From NCBI RefSeq assembly GCF_029623345.1, contig NZ_JAPYKH010000015.1, positions 1-64,000 of the forward strand: DNA of 64,000 nucleotides, given 5' to 3'. A program made the position numbers and the translations under genes. The notes under the pieces are model-generated. The model was not told the origin of the DNA. It saw nothing but the letters and a program-made list of their open reading frames with translations, and searched no databases. The first letter of the stretch is position 1. Every line of letters begins with the position of its first letter. Source of the stretch: Sphingomonas phyllosphaerae. Its GTDB lineage: Bacteria > Pseudomonadota > Alphaproteobacteria > Sphingomonadales > Sphingomonadaceae. This document shows positions 1 through 8,980 of this stretch, piece after piece.

Positions 1-1
1 G

Positions 2-1018
2 CTGACCGACCGCGCGCGCGACATCTTCCGCCGCGTCGTCGACGGCTATCTCCACAGCGGCCAGCCGGTCGGGTCAAAGGCGCTGGCGCAGGCGGGGCTC
101 AACCTCTCGCCCGCGTCGATCCGCAACGTCCTCGCCCAGCTCGAGGCGGCGGGGCTGCTCGCGGCGCCGCACACCTCGGCAGGGCGGATGCCGACCGAAC
201 GCGGGCTGCGGCTGTTCGTCGACGGCATGATGCAGGCGCGCGAACCATCGATCGAGGAGCGCGCGCAGATCGAGGCGCGTGCCGCCGCCGCCGGGCCGGT
301 CGAGGAAGCGCTTGCCGCCACCACCGCGGCGCTGTCGGGGCTGTCCGCCTGCGCCGGGCTGGTGATGGTACCCAAGCGCGAGGCGGTGCTGCGCTCGATC
401 GGCTTCGTTCCGCTCGGACCGACGCAGGCGCTGGCGGTGCTGGTCGGCGAGGATGGCGCGGTGGAGAATCGCGTCGTCGACCTGCCCGCCGTGCTCGACC
501 CCTCCGCTTTGGTCGAGGCGGGCAATTACATGACCGCGACGCTCGGCGGGCTGACGCTCGCCGAGGCGCGCCAGCGGCTGGAGCGCGAGCTGGCCGACGG
601 GCGCAGCGCGCTGGACGCCGCGGCGCGCGCGCTGGTCGAACGCGGGCTGGCGGTGTGGAGCGAGGACGGCGCGCGCCGCCCGGTGCTGATCGTGCGCGGG
701 CAGGGGCGGCTGCTCGACGACGCCGCCACCGCCGACCTGGAGCGAGTCCGCGGGCTGCTCGACGATCTCGAGGGCAAGCAGGAGATCGCCGCCTTGCTCG
801 ACTCGGCACGCGCGGGGGATGCCACGCGGATCTTCATCGGCGCGGAGAACAAGCTGTTCGCTTTGTCGGGATCCTCGGTGATCGCGAAGCCGTTCCGCGG
901 GCACGACGGGCGCGTGGTCGGCGTGGTCGGGGTGATCGGCCCGACGCGGTTGAACTATGCGCGGGTCGTGCCCATGGTGGATTTCACCGCGGCGACGCTC
1001 GCCCGCCTGCTCGGGTGA
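2..1018 (+). CDS. hrcA: Heat-inducible transcription repressor HrcA (5' partial)
   Basis: HrcA represses chaperone operons (groESL, dnaK/grpE) by binding CIRCE operators and depends on GroEL for activity. The reading frame is already open at base 2, so the N-terminus lies outside the window. The first visible residues (LTDRARDIFRRVVDGYL, then GLNLSPASIRNVLAQLE) are the N-terminal winged helix, followed by the family hallmark HTSAGRMPTERGLRLFVD. The C-terminal regulatory domain ends with the typical VIGPTRLNYARVVPMVDFTA. An internal ATG at 188 lies inside the conserved region and is not the true start. It is 43 bp upstream of grpE on the same strand, the usual alphaproteobacterial arrangement. 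Identification is near certain. Confidence 0.96.
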   Translation: MTDRARDIFRRVVDGYLHSGQPVGSKALAQAGLNLSPASIRNVLAQLEAAGLLAAPHTSAGRMPTERGLRLFVDGMMQAREPSIEERAQIEARAAAAGPVEEALAATTAALSGLSACAGLVMVPKREAVLRSIGFVPLGPTQALAVLVGEDGAVENRVVDLPAVLDPSALVEAGNYMTATLGGLTLAEARQRLERELADGRSALDAAARALVERGLAVWSEDGARRPVLIVRGQGRLLDDAATADLERVRGLLDDLEGKQEIAALLDSARAGDATRIFIGAENKLFALSGSSVIAKPFRGHDGRVVGVVGVIGPTRLNYARVVPMVDFTAATLARLLG

Positions 1019-1061
1019 CGCGGTCGGCGCCATCGACGACGTTTGACAAGACAGGGACAGA

Positions 1062-1613
1062 ATGAGCGATCAACCGACTTCCGCCGACGATCTGCGCGAG
1101 ACCACCGCCGAGGCGGCGCCCGAGGTGGCGGAGCATGACGCGCAGGCCCAGCGCATCGCCAACCTGGAGGACCAGCTCGCCGCCGCGCGCCAGGAGACGC
1201 TGTACGCGCAGGCCGACATCCAGAACGTGCGCCGCCGCGCGGAGAAGGACGCCGCCGACGCGCGCGCCTATGCCGCCACCAATTTCGCGCGCGACGTGCT
1301 GTCGGTGAACGACAATCTCGAGCGCGCTTTGGCCGCGATCCCGGCCGAGCTGCGCGCCGACGACAAGTTCAAGGGGCTGGTCACCGGATTGGAGGCCACC
1401 GGGCGCGAGCTCACCAGCGTCTTCTCGCGACACGGGCTGGCGAAGATCGAGGCGATGGGCCAGCCGCTCGATCCCAACCGCCACCAGGCGATGGTGGAGA
1501 TGCCGAGCGACGCCGAGCCGGGCACGGTGGTGCAGGAGATGCAGTCGGGCTGGATGATCAAGGACCGGCTGCTGCGTCCTGCGCTCGTCGGGGTGGCCAA
1601 GAAGCCGGAGTGA
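1062..1613 (+). CDS. grpE: Nucleotide exchange factor GrpE
   Basis: GrpE releases ADP from DnaK in the cytoplasmic Hsp70 cycle. The 183-residue protein has an acidic, disordered N-terminus, a long coiled-coil helix (ANLEDQLAAARQETLYAQAD through RRRAEKDAADARAYAATNFA) and the beta-domain signature LDPNRHQAMVEMPSDAEPGTVVQEMQSGWMIKDRLLRPALVGVAKK. Length is normal for the family. The ATG at 1062 follows hrcA by 43 bp and the two are probably co-transcribed. Confidence 0.97.
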   Translation: MSDQPTSADDLRETTAEAAPEVAEHDAQAQRIANLEDQLAAARQETLYAQADIQNVRRRAEKDAADARAYAATNFARDVLSVNDNLERALAAIPAELRADDKFKGLVTGLEATGRELTSVFSRHGLAKIEAMGQPLDPNRHQAMVEMPSDAEPGTVVQEMQSGWMIKDRLLRPALVGVAKKPE

Positions 1614-1823
1614 GGTGAGGGGAGGGCGCGAGGCGGCTGCCGGCGGCAAGGTGGCTCCCCGACCAAGGCTCTCCTGAGCTTGCCGAAGGGTCCGGGATGA
1701 TGGGCGAGTGTGGAAGGACGGGGTGCCCCTCGCCACGTCAGCTCAGGCCAGGCGCCGCACATCGTAGCGGTACGCCACAGCGCCCCGGTGGACGCCGCGG
1801 TACCACCCGCTAAGGCTGATGAC

Positions 1824-3047
1824 ATGAACGATAATCTCACCGCCGAGCGCGCCACCTTCGTGACCCATCTCGAGTGCTCGCTGACCGGCGAGCGCTACGA
1901 AGCGGACCAGCTCCACAATCTTTCGCGTGCCGGCCGTCCGCTGCTGGTGCGCTACGACCTCGACGCGGTGCGCGCCGCGCTGCCGCGGGAGACGCTAACG
2001 GCGCGCCCCACCGACCTGTGGCGCTGGCGCGAGCTGCTGCCGGTGCGACGTACCGCCAACGTCGTCAGCCTCGGCGAGATCGAGACGCCGCTGATCCCCA
2101 TTGCCGCGAGCGGTGGCGCCAACGTCTGGGTCAAGGACGAGGGCCGCTTGCCGACCGGCAGCTTCAAGGCGCGCGGGCTGGTGATGGCGGTGGCGATGGC
2201 GAAGGAGCTCGGCGTCACGCGCATCGCGATGCCGACCAACGGCAACGCCGGTGCCGCGCTGGCGGCCTATGCCACGCGCGTGGGAATTGAGTCGATCGTC
2301 TTCTGCCCGGAGGACACGCCCGAGGTGAACGTGCGCGAGATCGCGGCGCAGGGCGCGCGCGTGTGGCGCGTCAACGGGCTGATCGACGATTGCGGCGCGA
2401 TCGTCGGCAAGGGGGCGGCCGAGGGACGCTGGTTCGACTTCTCGACGCTCAAGGAGCCGTATCGGATCGAGGGCAAGAAGACGATGGGGCTGGAGCTCGC
2501 CGCGCAGTTCGGCTGGCGGCTGCCCAAGGCGATCTTCTACCCGACCGGCGGCGGCACCGGGCTGATCGGCATGTGGAAGGCGTTCGACGAGCTCGAGCGG
2601 CTCGGCTGGATCGGCAGCGAGCGGCCGCGCATGTATGCGGTGCAGGCGTCGGGCTGCGCGCCGATCGTTCGCGCCTTCGAGGCGGGCGAGGAACACGCCG
2701 AGCGCTGGGAGGACGCACACACCGTCGCCGCGGGCATCCGCGTGCCGCGCGCGGTGGGCGACTTCCTCATCCTGCGCGCGGTGCGCGAGAGCGGCGGCAA
2801 GGCGCTGGCGGTGGGCGATCCCGCGATCCTCGCCGCGGTCGACGCCTGCGCGCGGCAGGACGGTCTGCTGCTCTGCCCCGAGGGTGGCGCGACGCTGGCG
2901 GCGTACCACCAGGCGCTGCGCGCCGGCGAGGTCGACGAGGACGAGGCGGTGGTGCTGTTCAACTGCGCGACCGGACTAAAGTACCCGCTGCCACCGGCCG
3001 AGCAGCGGCTCGATCGGCACGGCGCGATCGACTTCGATTTGCTGTGA
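1824..3047 (+). CDS. Threonine synthase-like PLP-dependent enzyme
   Basis: A 407-residue fold-type II pyridoxal-phosphate enzyme of the threonine synthase group, which converts O-phosphohomoserine to threonine. The PLP lysine lies in PTGSFKARGL (about residue 116), followed by the MPTNGNAGAALAAYA phosphate/substrate loop and a glycine-rich YPTGGGTGLIGMW cofactor-binding turn. The N-terminal segment HLECSLTGERYEADQLHNLS resembles the small metal-binding-like head of archaeal-type threonine synthases. I chose ATG 1824 because it follows an AAGG-type ribosome site. The longer frame from 1710 adds residues with no family resemblance. It stands alone, 210 bp after grpE. A related threonine-dehydratase-like or diaminopropionate-type role cannot be excluded. 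Confidence 0.85.
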   Translation: MNDNLTAERATFVTHLECSLTGERYEADQLHNLSRAGRPLLVRYDLDAVRAALPRETLTARPTDLWRWRELLPVRRTANVVSLGEIETPLIPIAASGGANVWVKDEGRLPTGSFKARGLVMAVAMAKELGVTRIAMPTNGNAGAALAAYATRVGIESIVFCPEDTPEVNVREIAAQGARVWRVNGLIDDCGAIVGKGAAEGRWFDFSTLKEPYRIEGKKTMGLELAAQFGWRLPKAIFYPTGGGTGLIGMWKAFDELERLGWIGSERPRMYAVQASGCAPIVRAFEAGEEHAERWEDAHTVAAGIRVPRAVGDFLILRAVRESGGKALAVGDPAILAAVDACARQDGLLLCPEGGATLAAYHQALRAGEVDEDEAVVLFNCATGLKYPLPPAEQRLDRHGAIDFDLL

Positions 3048-3200
3048 GCGCCGGCGGCGTGCTCAGGTATACGCGTCGAGTGCGGGCACGGTGCGCTGCG
3101 GCTGGACCGTGCTTGGGCGCACGCCGGGGCCTCGAGCCGCAACGCTCGCCGAGCATGGCCCTGGCCCCCCGCGTTCGCAGGAGCAAAATCGCGTCCTGGG

Positions 3201-3926
3201 TCAGTCGGGCGGTAGCCACGTCGGCCGCAGCGCGTCGCCGAGCGCCTCGACGCGGCGCAGCGCCACCATCAGCCCGAGCTCGGGGTAGAGCGCGCGCGCC
3301 TTGGCCTCGTCGGGCGCGAGCGGCGCCACCACCAGCCGCCGGTTGACCTTGCTGCGGTGGTGCATCCGCGCGGTATTCTCCTGGCCGACGTAGCAGCCCT
3401 TGGCGAAGCTTACCCCGCCCAGCTCGCGCGCATTGGCCTCGAGCCACAAGGTCTCGCCGTCGCCCAGCTCGCCGCGTCCCTCTGCAACGCCGAGCGAGAG
3501 GCGATGCGCGCGCCACGGCGCCGATGCGTCTCCCGCGTCGGCCGGCGCGAGCCAGCGCCAGCCCAGCGCCGAGAGCCGCGGGTCGGGCTCCGCCCCGGCG
3601 TCCGCGGGTCGCTCCGGCGACCAATGGACCGCGAGCGGGTCCGCGGGCGCGATCGTGATCGCGCGGCGCAGCCGGTACATCGTCAGCCGCCGCGCCAGCG
3701 CGTCGCGCGCCTCGCGCTCGACGTCGAGCAGAAGGTCGTCGCCGTCCGCCCAGACGAGGAAGTCGAACAGCGCCTTGCCTTGCGGCGACAGCAGCCCCGC
3801 CCAGCACGGTAGCGGCCCCGCCATGTCGTTGGTCACGAGCCCCTGGAGGAAGCCGCGCGGGTCGTCACCCGCGAGCCGCAGCAGCGCACGGTCGGCGAGC
3901 GTGGTGGCCGGTCTGGTATCGGTCAT
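3201..3926 (-). CDS. ygfZ: Folate-binding protein YgfZ (GcvT-like)
   Basis: YgfZ-family proteins bind tetrahydrofolate and help maintain certain iron-sulfur enzymes. The 241-residue protein carries the diagnostic KGCYVGQE motif near residue 180 and the N-terminal LAGDDPRGFLQGLVTNDM found in this family. ATG 3926 begins MTDTRPATTL. The open frame extends much further upstream but there runs antisense to the dihydroorotase gene, so the long version is an artefact. It diverges from the dihydroorotase gene across 54 bp, which must hold both promoters. Confidence 0.92.
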   Translation of the reverse strand: MTDTRPATTLADRALLRLAGDDPRGFLQGLVTNDMAGPLPCWAGLLSPQGKALFDFLVWADGDDLLLDVEREARDALARRLTMYRLRRAITIAPADPLAVHWSPERPADAGAEPDPRLSALGWRWLAPADAGDASAPWRAHRLSLGVAEGRGELGDGETLWLEANARELGGVSFAKGCYVGQENTARMHHRSKVNRRLVVAPLAPDEAKARALYPELGLMVALRRVEALGDALRPTWLPPD

Positions 3927-3980
3927 GCCGGCAAGGTAGGGAGGCGCCACACAAGGTGAAAGACCCGGAAAGGACGCACG

Positions 3981-5315
3981 ATGGCGAGCTACGATCTCCT
4001 GCTGAGCGGCGGCACCGTCCATACCCCGGGCGGACCGGTGCTGGCCGACGTGGGGGTAAGCGACGGCCGCATCGTCGCGATCGGCGCGAGCGGCGACGCG
4101 GGGCGGCGGATCGACTGCACCGGGCTCGACATCCTGCCCGGCGTGATCGACAGCCAGGTGCATTTCCGCGAACCGGGGCTGGAGCATAAGGAGGATCTCG
4201 CGACCGGCAGCGAGGCCGCGGTGCGCGGCGGCGTGGTGGCGGTGTTCGAGATGCCCAACACCAAGCCCAACACCGACTCGGCCGAGGCGATCGCGGACAA
4301 GCTGGCGCGCGCGGCGGGGCGGATGTGGTGCGACCATGCCTTCTACGTCGGCGCCACCAATCACAATGCGCTCGAGCTCGCCGAGCTGGAGCGGCTGCCC
4401 GGCACCGCGGGGGTGAAGATCTTCATGGGCGCCTCCACCGGCGACCTGCTGGTGAGCGAGGATGCGCGCCTCGCCGAGGTGCTGGCGCACGGCGTCCGCC
4501 GCGTCGCGATCCACGCCGAGGACGAGGACCGGATGAACGCGCGCGCCGGCGAGCGCGTCGCGGGCGACGCTTCGTCGCACCCGGTGTGGCGCGACGACGA
4601 GAGCGCGATGCTGGCGACGACGCGCATCCTGCGGCTGGCGCGTGCGGCGCGGCGGCGCATCCATGTGCTCCACGTCACCACGCCGGCCGAGCTCGAGCTG
4701 CTCGGGCGCAACAAGGACATCGCGACGTGCGAGGTGACGCCGCAGCATCTCACGCTGGCAGGCGAGGAGGCCTATCCGCGGCTTGGCACGCTGGCGCAGA
4801 TGAACCCGCCGATCCGTTCGGGCGCGCACCGCGACGGGCTGTGGCACTGGCTCAACCAGGGCGTGCCCGACGTGATCGGCTCCGATCACGCACCGCATAC
4901 GCTCGAGGAGAAAGGCAAGGAGTATCCTGCCAGCCCGAGCGGCATGCCCGGCGTGCAGACCTTGCTCCCGCTGCTGCTCGACCATGCCGCCAACGGCCGC
5001 ACTTCGTTGCAGCGTGTGATCGAGCTGACCAGCGCGGGCGCGCAGCGCATCTTCGGGCTGGTCGGCAAGGGGCGGATCGCGCGCGGCTATGACGCCGACT
5101 TCACCGTGGTGGACCTGCGCAAGCGCTGGACGATCGAGGACAAGTGGCTGGCGTCGCGGTCGGGCTGGTCGCCGTTCACGGGCATGGAGCTGACCGGCAA
5201 GCCGATCGGCACCATCATCCGCGGCGAGGTGGCGATGTGGGAGGACGAGCTCGGCACCGCGCCGCAGGGCCAGCCGCTGCGCTTCGAGGCGACGCAGTTT
5301 CCCGGCGCACGGTAG
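3981..5315 (+). CDS. pyrC: Dihydroorotase, class I (PyrC/allantoinase-like amidohydrolase)
   Basis: Cyclizes carbamoyl-aspartate to dihydroorotate in pyrimidine synthesis. The 444-residue protein has the amidohydrolase metal signature DSQVHFREPG (about residues 54-63), a lysine in GVKIFMGASTGDLL that is normally carboxylated, HAEDEDR and HVLHVTTPAE metal ligands, and the catalytic DVIGSDHAPHTLEEK segment. These fit class I dihydroorotase better than allantoinase, though the two are close. A strong AAAGGA ribosome site precedes the ATG. It diverges from ygfZ and its stop lies just before the damaged methyltransferase. Confidence 0.9.
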   Translation: MASYDLLLSGGTVHTPGGPVLADVGVSDGRIVAIGASGDAGRRIDCTGLDILPGVIDSQVHFREPGLEHKEDLATGSEAAVRGGVVAVFEMPNTKPNTDSAEAIADKLARAAGRMWCDHAFYVGATNHNALELAELERLPGTAGVKIFMGASTGDLLVSEDARLAEVLAHGVRRVAIHAEDEDRMNARAGERVAGDASSHPVWRDDESAMLATTRILRLARAARRRIHVLHVTTPAELELLGRNKDIATCEVTPQHLTLAGEEAYPRLGTLAQMNPPIRSGAHRDGLWHWLNQGVPDVIGSDHAPHTLEEKGKEYPASPSGMPGVQTLLPLLLDHAANGRTSLQRVIELTSAGAQRIFGLVGKGRIARGYDADFTVVDLRKRWTIEDKWLASRSGWSPFTGMELTGKPIGTIIRGEVAMWEDELGTAPQGQPLRFEATQFPGAR

Positions 5316-5329
5316 CGCGGGGCGACGGT

Positions 5330-5922
5330 GACGGCGCCGCGACGGGCGATGGCTCGGGCGGCTGGGACGCCGTCGCGGATGCGTTCATCGCGATGCGCTC
5401 AGGCGTCGGCGCGGCGCTGGTCCGGGCCTGGGCCGCGCACCGGCTGCCCCCCCGGCGCGGCGATCCTCGACATCGGCTGCGGTTCGGGCGTGCCGATCGC
5501 CGCCGCGCTCGCCGAGGACGGCTTCACGATCTGGGATGCCGACGCTGCGCCACGGATGATCGCCGCGTTCCGGCGCCGTCTGCCCGGTACGCCCGCGGCC
5601 TGCGAGCCGGCGCAGGCGAGCGACTTCTTCGGCCGGCGTTGCGTCGGTGTGATCGCAGTCGGCGTGCTGTTCCTGCAAACCCGCGGCCGACCAGCTGGCG
5701 CTGCTCGGCCGCGTCGCCGGCGCGCTCGCGTCGGGTGGGCATTTCCTGTTCAGCGCGCCGCGCGTGCGGGCCGCCTGGGCCGACTCGCTGATCGGGCGCG
5801 CCTCGGTGTCGCTCGGCGTTGACGCCTATGCTGCGCGTCTCGCCGACGCGGGGCTTCGCCTGCTGGGCAGCGCGCGCGACGGGGGCGGCAACGACCATCA
5901 CGAGGCGACCCGCGTCGCCTGA
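5330..5922 (+). pseudogene. Class I SAM-dependent methyltransferase, two frameshifts
   Basis: No single frame encodes the protein, but three joined segments do. Frame 2 gives WDAVADAFIAMRSGVGAALV. After a run of seven C at 5447-5453 the frame shifts and gives the SAM-binding motif ILDIGCGSGVPIAAALAEDGF. After the AAACCC tract around 5678 it shifts again to LALLGRVAGALASGGHFLFS through to TGA 5922. Both shifts equal one extra base in a short homopolymer, so sequencing or assembly error is as likely as true decay. Substrate unknown. The exact start is unclear; GTG 5328 is out of the first coding frame. Confidence 0.75.
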
Positions 5923-5954
5923 GCCTGCCGCGCGGGACGTGCCGACTCACCCGA

Positions 5955-6722
5955 TCAGAACGGCAGCCATTTGGCGGTCTCGCTGAACTTCATATAGCCG
6001 ACGTTGACGCCGGCGCGCCAGCCGACCCCCAGTCGCACCGGGATCAGCACGACATTGCCGCGGCGCAGATAGGTCGCCGCGAAGCCGCCGACGAAATACA
6101 GCCGCCCCTCGGCGCCGGGGAAGCGGTTGAACAGGTCGTGCGTGTCATAGAGGTTGTAGACCAGCACGAAGACCTTGTTGGCGTCGCCGCCGACGTCGAA
6201 GCCGACCGACGGGCCGGTCCAATAGACCGGGCGCTGGCCCTCGACCTTGTGCGTCATGATCCCCGAGCCGTAGCGCAGACCGACGACGAACGCGCCCGAG
6301 GCCTCGCGCCCCGCGATATAGGCGTTGGGCTCGCCCTGGTCCTTGAGGATCTTCTCGATGATCTGCGCGAAGCCTTCGGCGCCCTTGCCGAACACGCCCT
6401 CGCCCGCAGCGATCAGATCGTCGCGCTTGTACGTCTCCGCCGCGTTGGTGGTGGCGTTGGCGCGCGCGTCGCCCTGCGGGGTGGGTGAAGTCGGCGTGGC
6501 GGGCGGCGCCTCGGTCGGCGGCAGCGGCTCGTCGGCGCGCTGGGTCGGCTCGACCGGCTGTGGCGCGCGTGGCGTGCGCACCGCCGGTTGGCCGCCGACG
6601 TCCTGATCGATCGCGGCATTGGGATCGATCGTGCGCACCTGCGCGCCCGCGTCCCCGGCTCCGGCAAGCACGAGCCCCGCCGCCATCATCGCGCCCTGCG
6701 CGCCGCGCCATATCGTCCGCAT
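5955..6722 (-). CDS. eipA: DUF1134 envelope protein (EipA-like)
   Basis: DUF1134 proteins such as Brucella EipA are secreted to the periplasm and support envelope integrity. From ATG 6722 the 255-residue product starts with a signal peptide (MRTIWRGAQGAMMAAGLVLAGAGDAGAQ), then a proline-rich linker of about 70 residues, then the DUF1134 domain from AETYKRDDLIAAGEGVFGKGA to the C-terminus. A GTG two codons upstream is an alternative start. It stands alone, upstream of and antisense to the tRNA-Ser gene. Confidence 0.85.
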   Translation of the reverse strand: MRTIWRGAQGAMMAAGLVLAGAGDAGAQVRTIDPNAAIDQDVGGQPAVRTPRAPQPVEPTQRADEPLPPTEAPPATPTSPTPQGDARANATTNAAETYKRDDLIAAGEGVFGKGAEGFAQIIEKILKDQGEPNAYIAGREASGAFVVGLRYGSGIMTHKVEGQRPVYWTGPSVGFDVGGDANKVFVLVYNLYDTHDLFNRFPGAEGRLYFVGGFAATYLRRGNVVLIPVRLGVGWRAGVNVGYMKFSETAKWLPF

Positions 6723-6880
6723 CGTCACTGTCCCCACACCGGTACGCCAGCATAGCGACAGCGGTGCTGTCGCGGCAATGAACACCGCGACGACCCGACT
6801 CCGTGACGCGGCGCGCCGAATCGCCGCAGGCCATTGATCACGCCGATGACGCTCGCTATAGCCGCGCCTCACGCCGGCCC

Positions 6881-6967
6881 GGAGACGTGGGTGAGTGGCT
6901 GAAACCAACGCTTTGCTAAAGCGTCATACGGGAAACCGTATCGAGGGTTCGAATCCCTCCGTCTCCG
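6881..6967 (+). tRNA. tRNA-Ser(GCU)
   Basis: The 7-bp acceptor stem GGAGACG (6881-6887) pairs with CGTCTCC (6960-6966), followed by discriminator G and an encoded CCA (6968-6970). The anticodon arm ACGCT-TTGCTAA-AGCGT places GCT at 6915-6917. A long variable arm (ATACGG/CCGTAT) is diagnostic of class II serine tRNA, and the T-arm reads GAGGGTTCGAATCCCTC. It reads AGC/AGU codons. The accessory region begins immediately after it, so it is a natural candidate integration site. I did not find a second copy of its 3' end further along the window. Confidence 0.97.
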
Positions 6968-6970
6968 CCA

Positions 6971-7645
6971 AAAAGTGCCTATTTATAGCTGTTTAGCGAT
7001 TAGGCTTGCGATTTTGCCCACTTCGATGCCCACTTAAAGGTTGGTCGTTCGCGGCCGGCGCTGGACATACGCGAACGATGCGGCTCGCGAAGGGTCCCAG
7101 GTACATCGCGGTATGCCTGCGTTGTCCGAGCGCTACCTTGCGCAGAAGTCCCGCAGATCGACGCGTCAGTGCGACGCGGTGATCGGGTATGTGCTGCATT
7201 CGTCGCAAGCGTAGGCCGTAGGCGGGCAGCGCGCCGATTTAATCACCGTCTTGAGGAAGAGCTCGGCTTTCGCGACCGGCGATCGCGAGCGGATCGACGC
7301 GTATGTGAGCCGAGCCTCTGCCGAGGCGCCGCTTCGCGCCTACCAATCCGATTGGCAACTCTCTTGAGCTTGGTGCCCGAATAGCGGATGTCGACCGCTA
7401 CCGGCGGCGCCGGCAACTGTCGCAGCCTGCTCGGGTATAGACAAGCGATGGTAAGGTCGAATCAACATCCCGTTCAACGAAGACGACCGCCTTCGCCTCA
7501 ACATGGCGCGCAACTTCAGCAAGGTGGTGCTGGTCAAAATTAACCGCAAGTTTGAGGCCAGCAGAAGGCTGATCTTCCGAAAGCCGCTCCCACGCGCGAG
7601 AGGAACCAAGCTCGAGCAAACCTACCCGGCCCGCTCTCCCCCCGA
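6971..7645 (+). other. Region without a supported gene, downstream of tRNA-Ser
   Basis: About 675 bp. Short frames exist on both strands, for example a 91-codon minus-strand frame over 7398-7673, but none shows family features or a convincing start, and they overlap each other. A short duplicated motif GCCCACTT occurs twice at about 7015-7036. No integrase gene follows the tRNA directly, contrary to the usual layout of a tRNA-integrated island. Confidence 0.5.
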
Positions 7646-8980
7646 TCAAGGACTCACCTCCTCTTCGCGCCAAGCGCCGCCAGCTAGCCAGTCCGATAAC
7701 GCTCGAATCCGGTCATCGAAGGCGGCGCCGTCGTCCAATATCAGGAATGGGGTGGCCCAGTCCTCGTTCGTGTAGAACGGGGTCACCTCCGAGGAGAGCA
7801 TGTCGCCCCTCACGACGTCCATCAGGGTGCTGCGCTCGAAAGGTCCGACGTATGGGTGGCGCAGGTATCTGTCGAGCAGATCAAAGAAAGCGCCACCTTG
7901 CGAGCTCCGGCCCGCGGCACTGTCCATAGTGACCGTCGCGGGCACCCACGGGAAGTCCGAACCGGGCGGCATCTCAGCGAACGTCGTTCGGACCATCGCC
8001 TTGCCGAGAACGCATACGGCGTTGACCATCTGAATAATCGAAAACACCGGCTCTGGCGTATTGTCGTCGATGGGCGTGTCGTCCTCGATAGGGCGGTGGA
8101 ACCGCCGCACGGCTTTCGATATCGCACGCGCCCCGATGCCGGAATAGGCGAAGACGCCTCGGAACACCGGCGGCCCGTCACCCGCTATAAACATCGCTGC
8201 CTGCAGGTGCTCGAGTGCGTCCGCAAGGGTGGTCGCGTCAAGCGTCGACTTAATCTCGATGACCGCGCGCACTGACTCCGACGGAACGACGACTAGATTG
8301 CCGGTTCTGAGCAGGGCGGCGTGGTCGATCTGGTCGTAGATGATGATGTCGAACTGCTGTGGCAGGCCATCAACGAAGCCGGTCGCGACGTGGTAGCGCC
8401 GGGGCACGTGACGCTCCAGGAGCGCCCGGAAAAGCTCCTCCCGCTCCGAGCCGACGGTCGCACCATGTCCGATGAGCCGCCCCAGTTGCTCCGACTGGCT
8501 CGCGAGATCGTTCGCGAACGATGCCGAGTAGGCCCGTCTGCGTTCACGCGACCGGGCGTCTTCGGAGAGCTTTATCCTGATCGTGCCGGACTTGTCCTTC
8601 GAGGCAGTGAGCGTGCCAATGCCAATCAGGGTTCGCAGGACTCCATCCGCGAATTGGAGGCTCAAGCTTTGACTCGACAGTGTTGCACTGATTTCGGCGA
8701 TGGTCAGGGATCCGCCCCGTTCGTCCGCGAGCGCCGCAGTCAGCACATCGGAGGCCTGACGCAGTAGCTTGCGCTCCCTCGTGCCCTCCCTCGGTCTAAT
8801 GAAGACGCTTGAAGGGGGCGGCGCCTTCTTGAGCGCCGTCTGACGGCCAGAACTATTGTGGTAGAATCGGAGCGCTCCGAAGTCCCAGACGGAGATCGTT
8901 GACTGAGCATCCAGGGAATCGCCCAAAGGGATCAGCAGGTCGCCAGTCTGGAAGATCGGCGTCGTCGGTTTTCTGCTCAA
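7646..8980 (-). CDS. DUF6602-type protein with PD-(D/E)XK nuclease-like core
   Basis: A 444-residue protein. The first ~170 residues look like a regulatory/winged-helix region (LTIAEISATLSSQ, LIGIGTLTASKDKSGTIRI). From about residue 180 (GSEREELFRALLERHVPRRY) it matches the DUF6602 pattern: RYHVATGFVDGLPQQFDIII, then VPSESVRAVIEIKSTL. The D...E-x-K arrangement (QFDIIIYD ... VIEIKS) is the catalytic layout of PD-(D/E)XK nucleases. Its ATG overlaps the stop of the upstream membrane-protein gene by 4 bp (8977-8980), so the two are translationally coupled. I infer a toxic or restricting partner for the membrane protein; the nuclease activity is a prediction. Confidence 0.65.
   Translation of the reverse strand: MSRKPTTPIFQTGDLLIPLGDSLDAQSTISVWDFGALRFYHNSSGRQTALKKAPPPSSVFIRPREGTRERKLLRQASDVLTAALADERGGSLTIAEISATLSSQSLSLQFADGVLRTLIGIGTLTASKDKSGTIRIKLSEDARSRERRRAYSASFANDLASQSEQLGRLIGHGATVGSEREELFRALLERHVPRRYHVATGFVDGLPQQFDIIIYDQIDHAALLRTGNLVVVPSESVRAVIEIKSTLDATTLADALEHLQAAMFIAGDGPPVFRGVFAYSGIGARAISKAVRRFHRPIEDDTPIDDNTPEPVFSIIQMVNAVCVLGKAMVRTTFAEMPPGSDFPWVPATVTMDSAAGRSSQGGAFFDLLDRYLRHPYVGPFERSTLMDVVRGDMLSSEVTPFYTNEDWATPFLILDDGAAFDDRIRALSDWLAGGAWREEEVSP

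Noticed and set aside
3927..4985. The long upstream extension of the ygfZ frame.
   Set aside because: It is antisense to the dihydroorotase gene, whose motifs are unambiguous.
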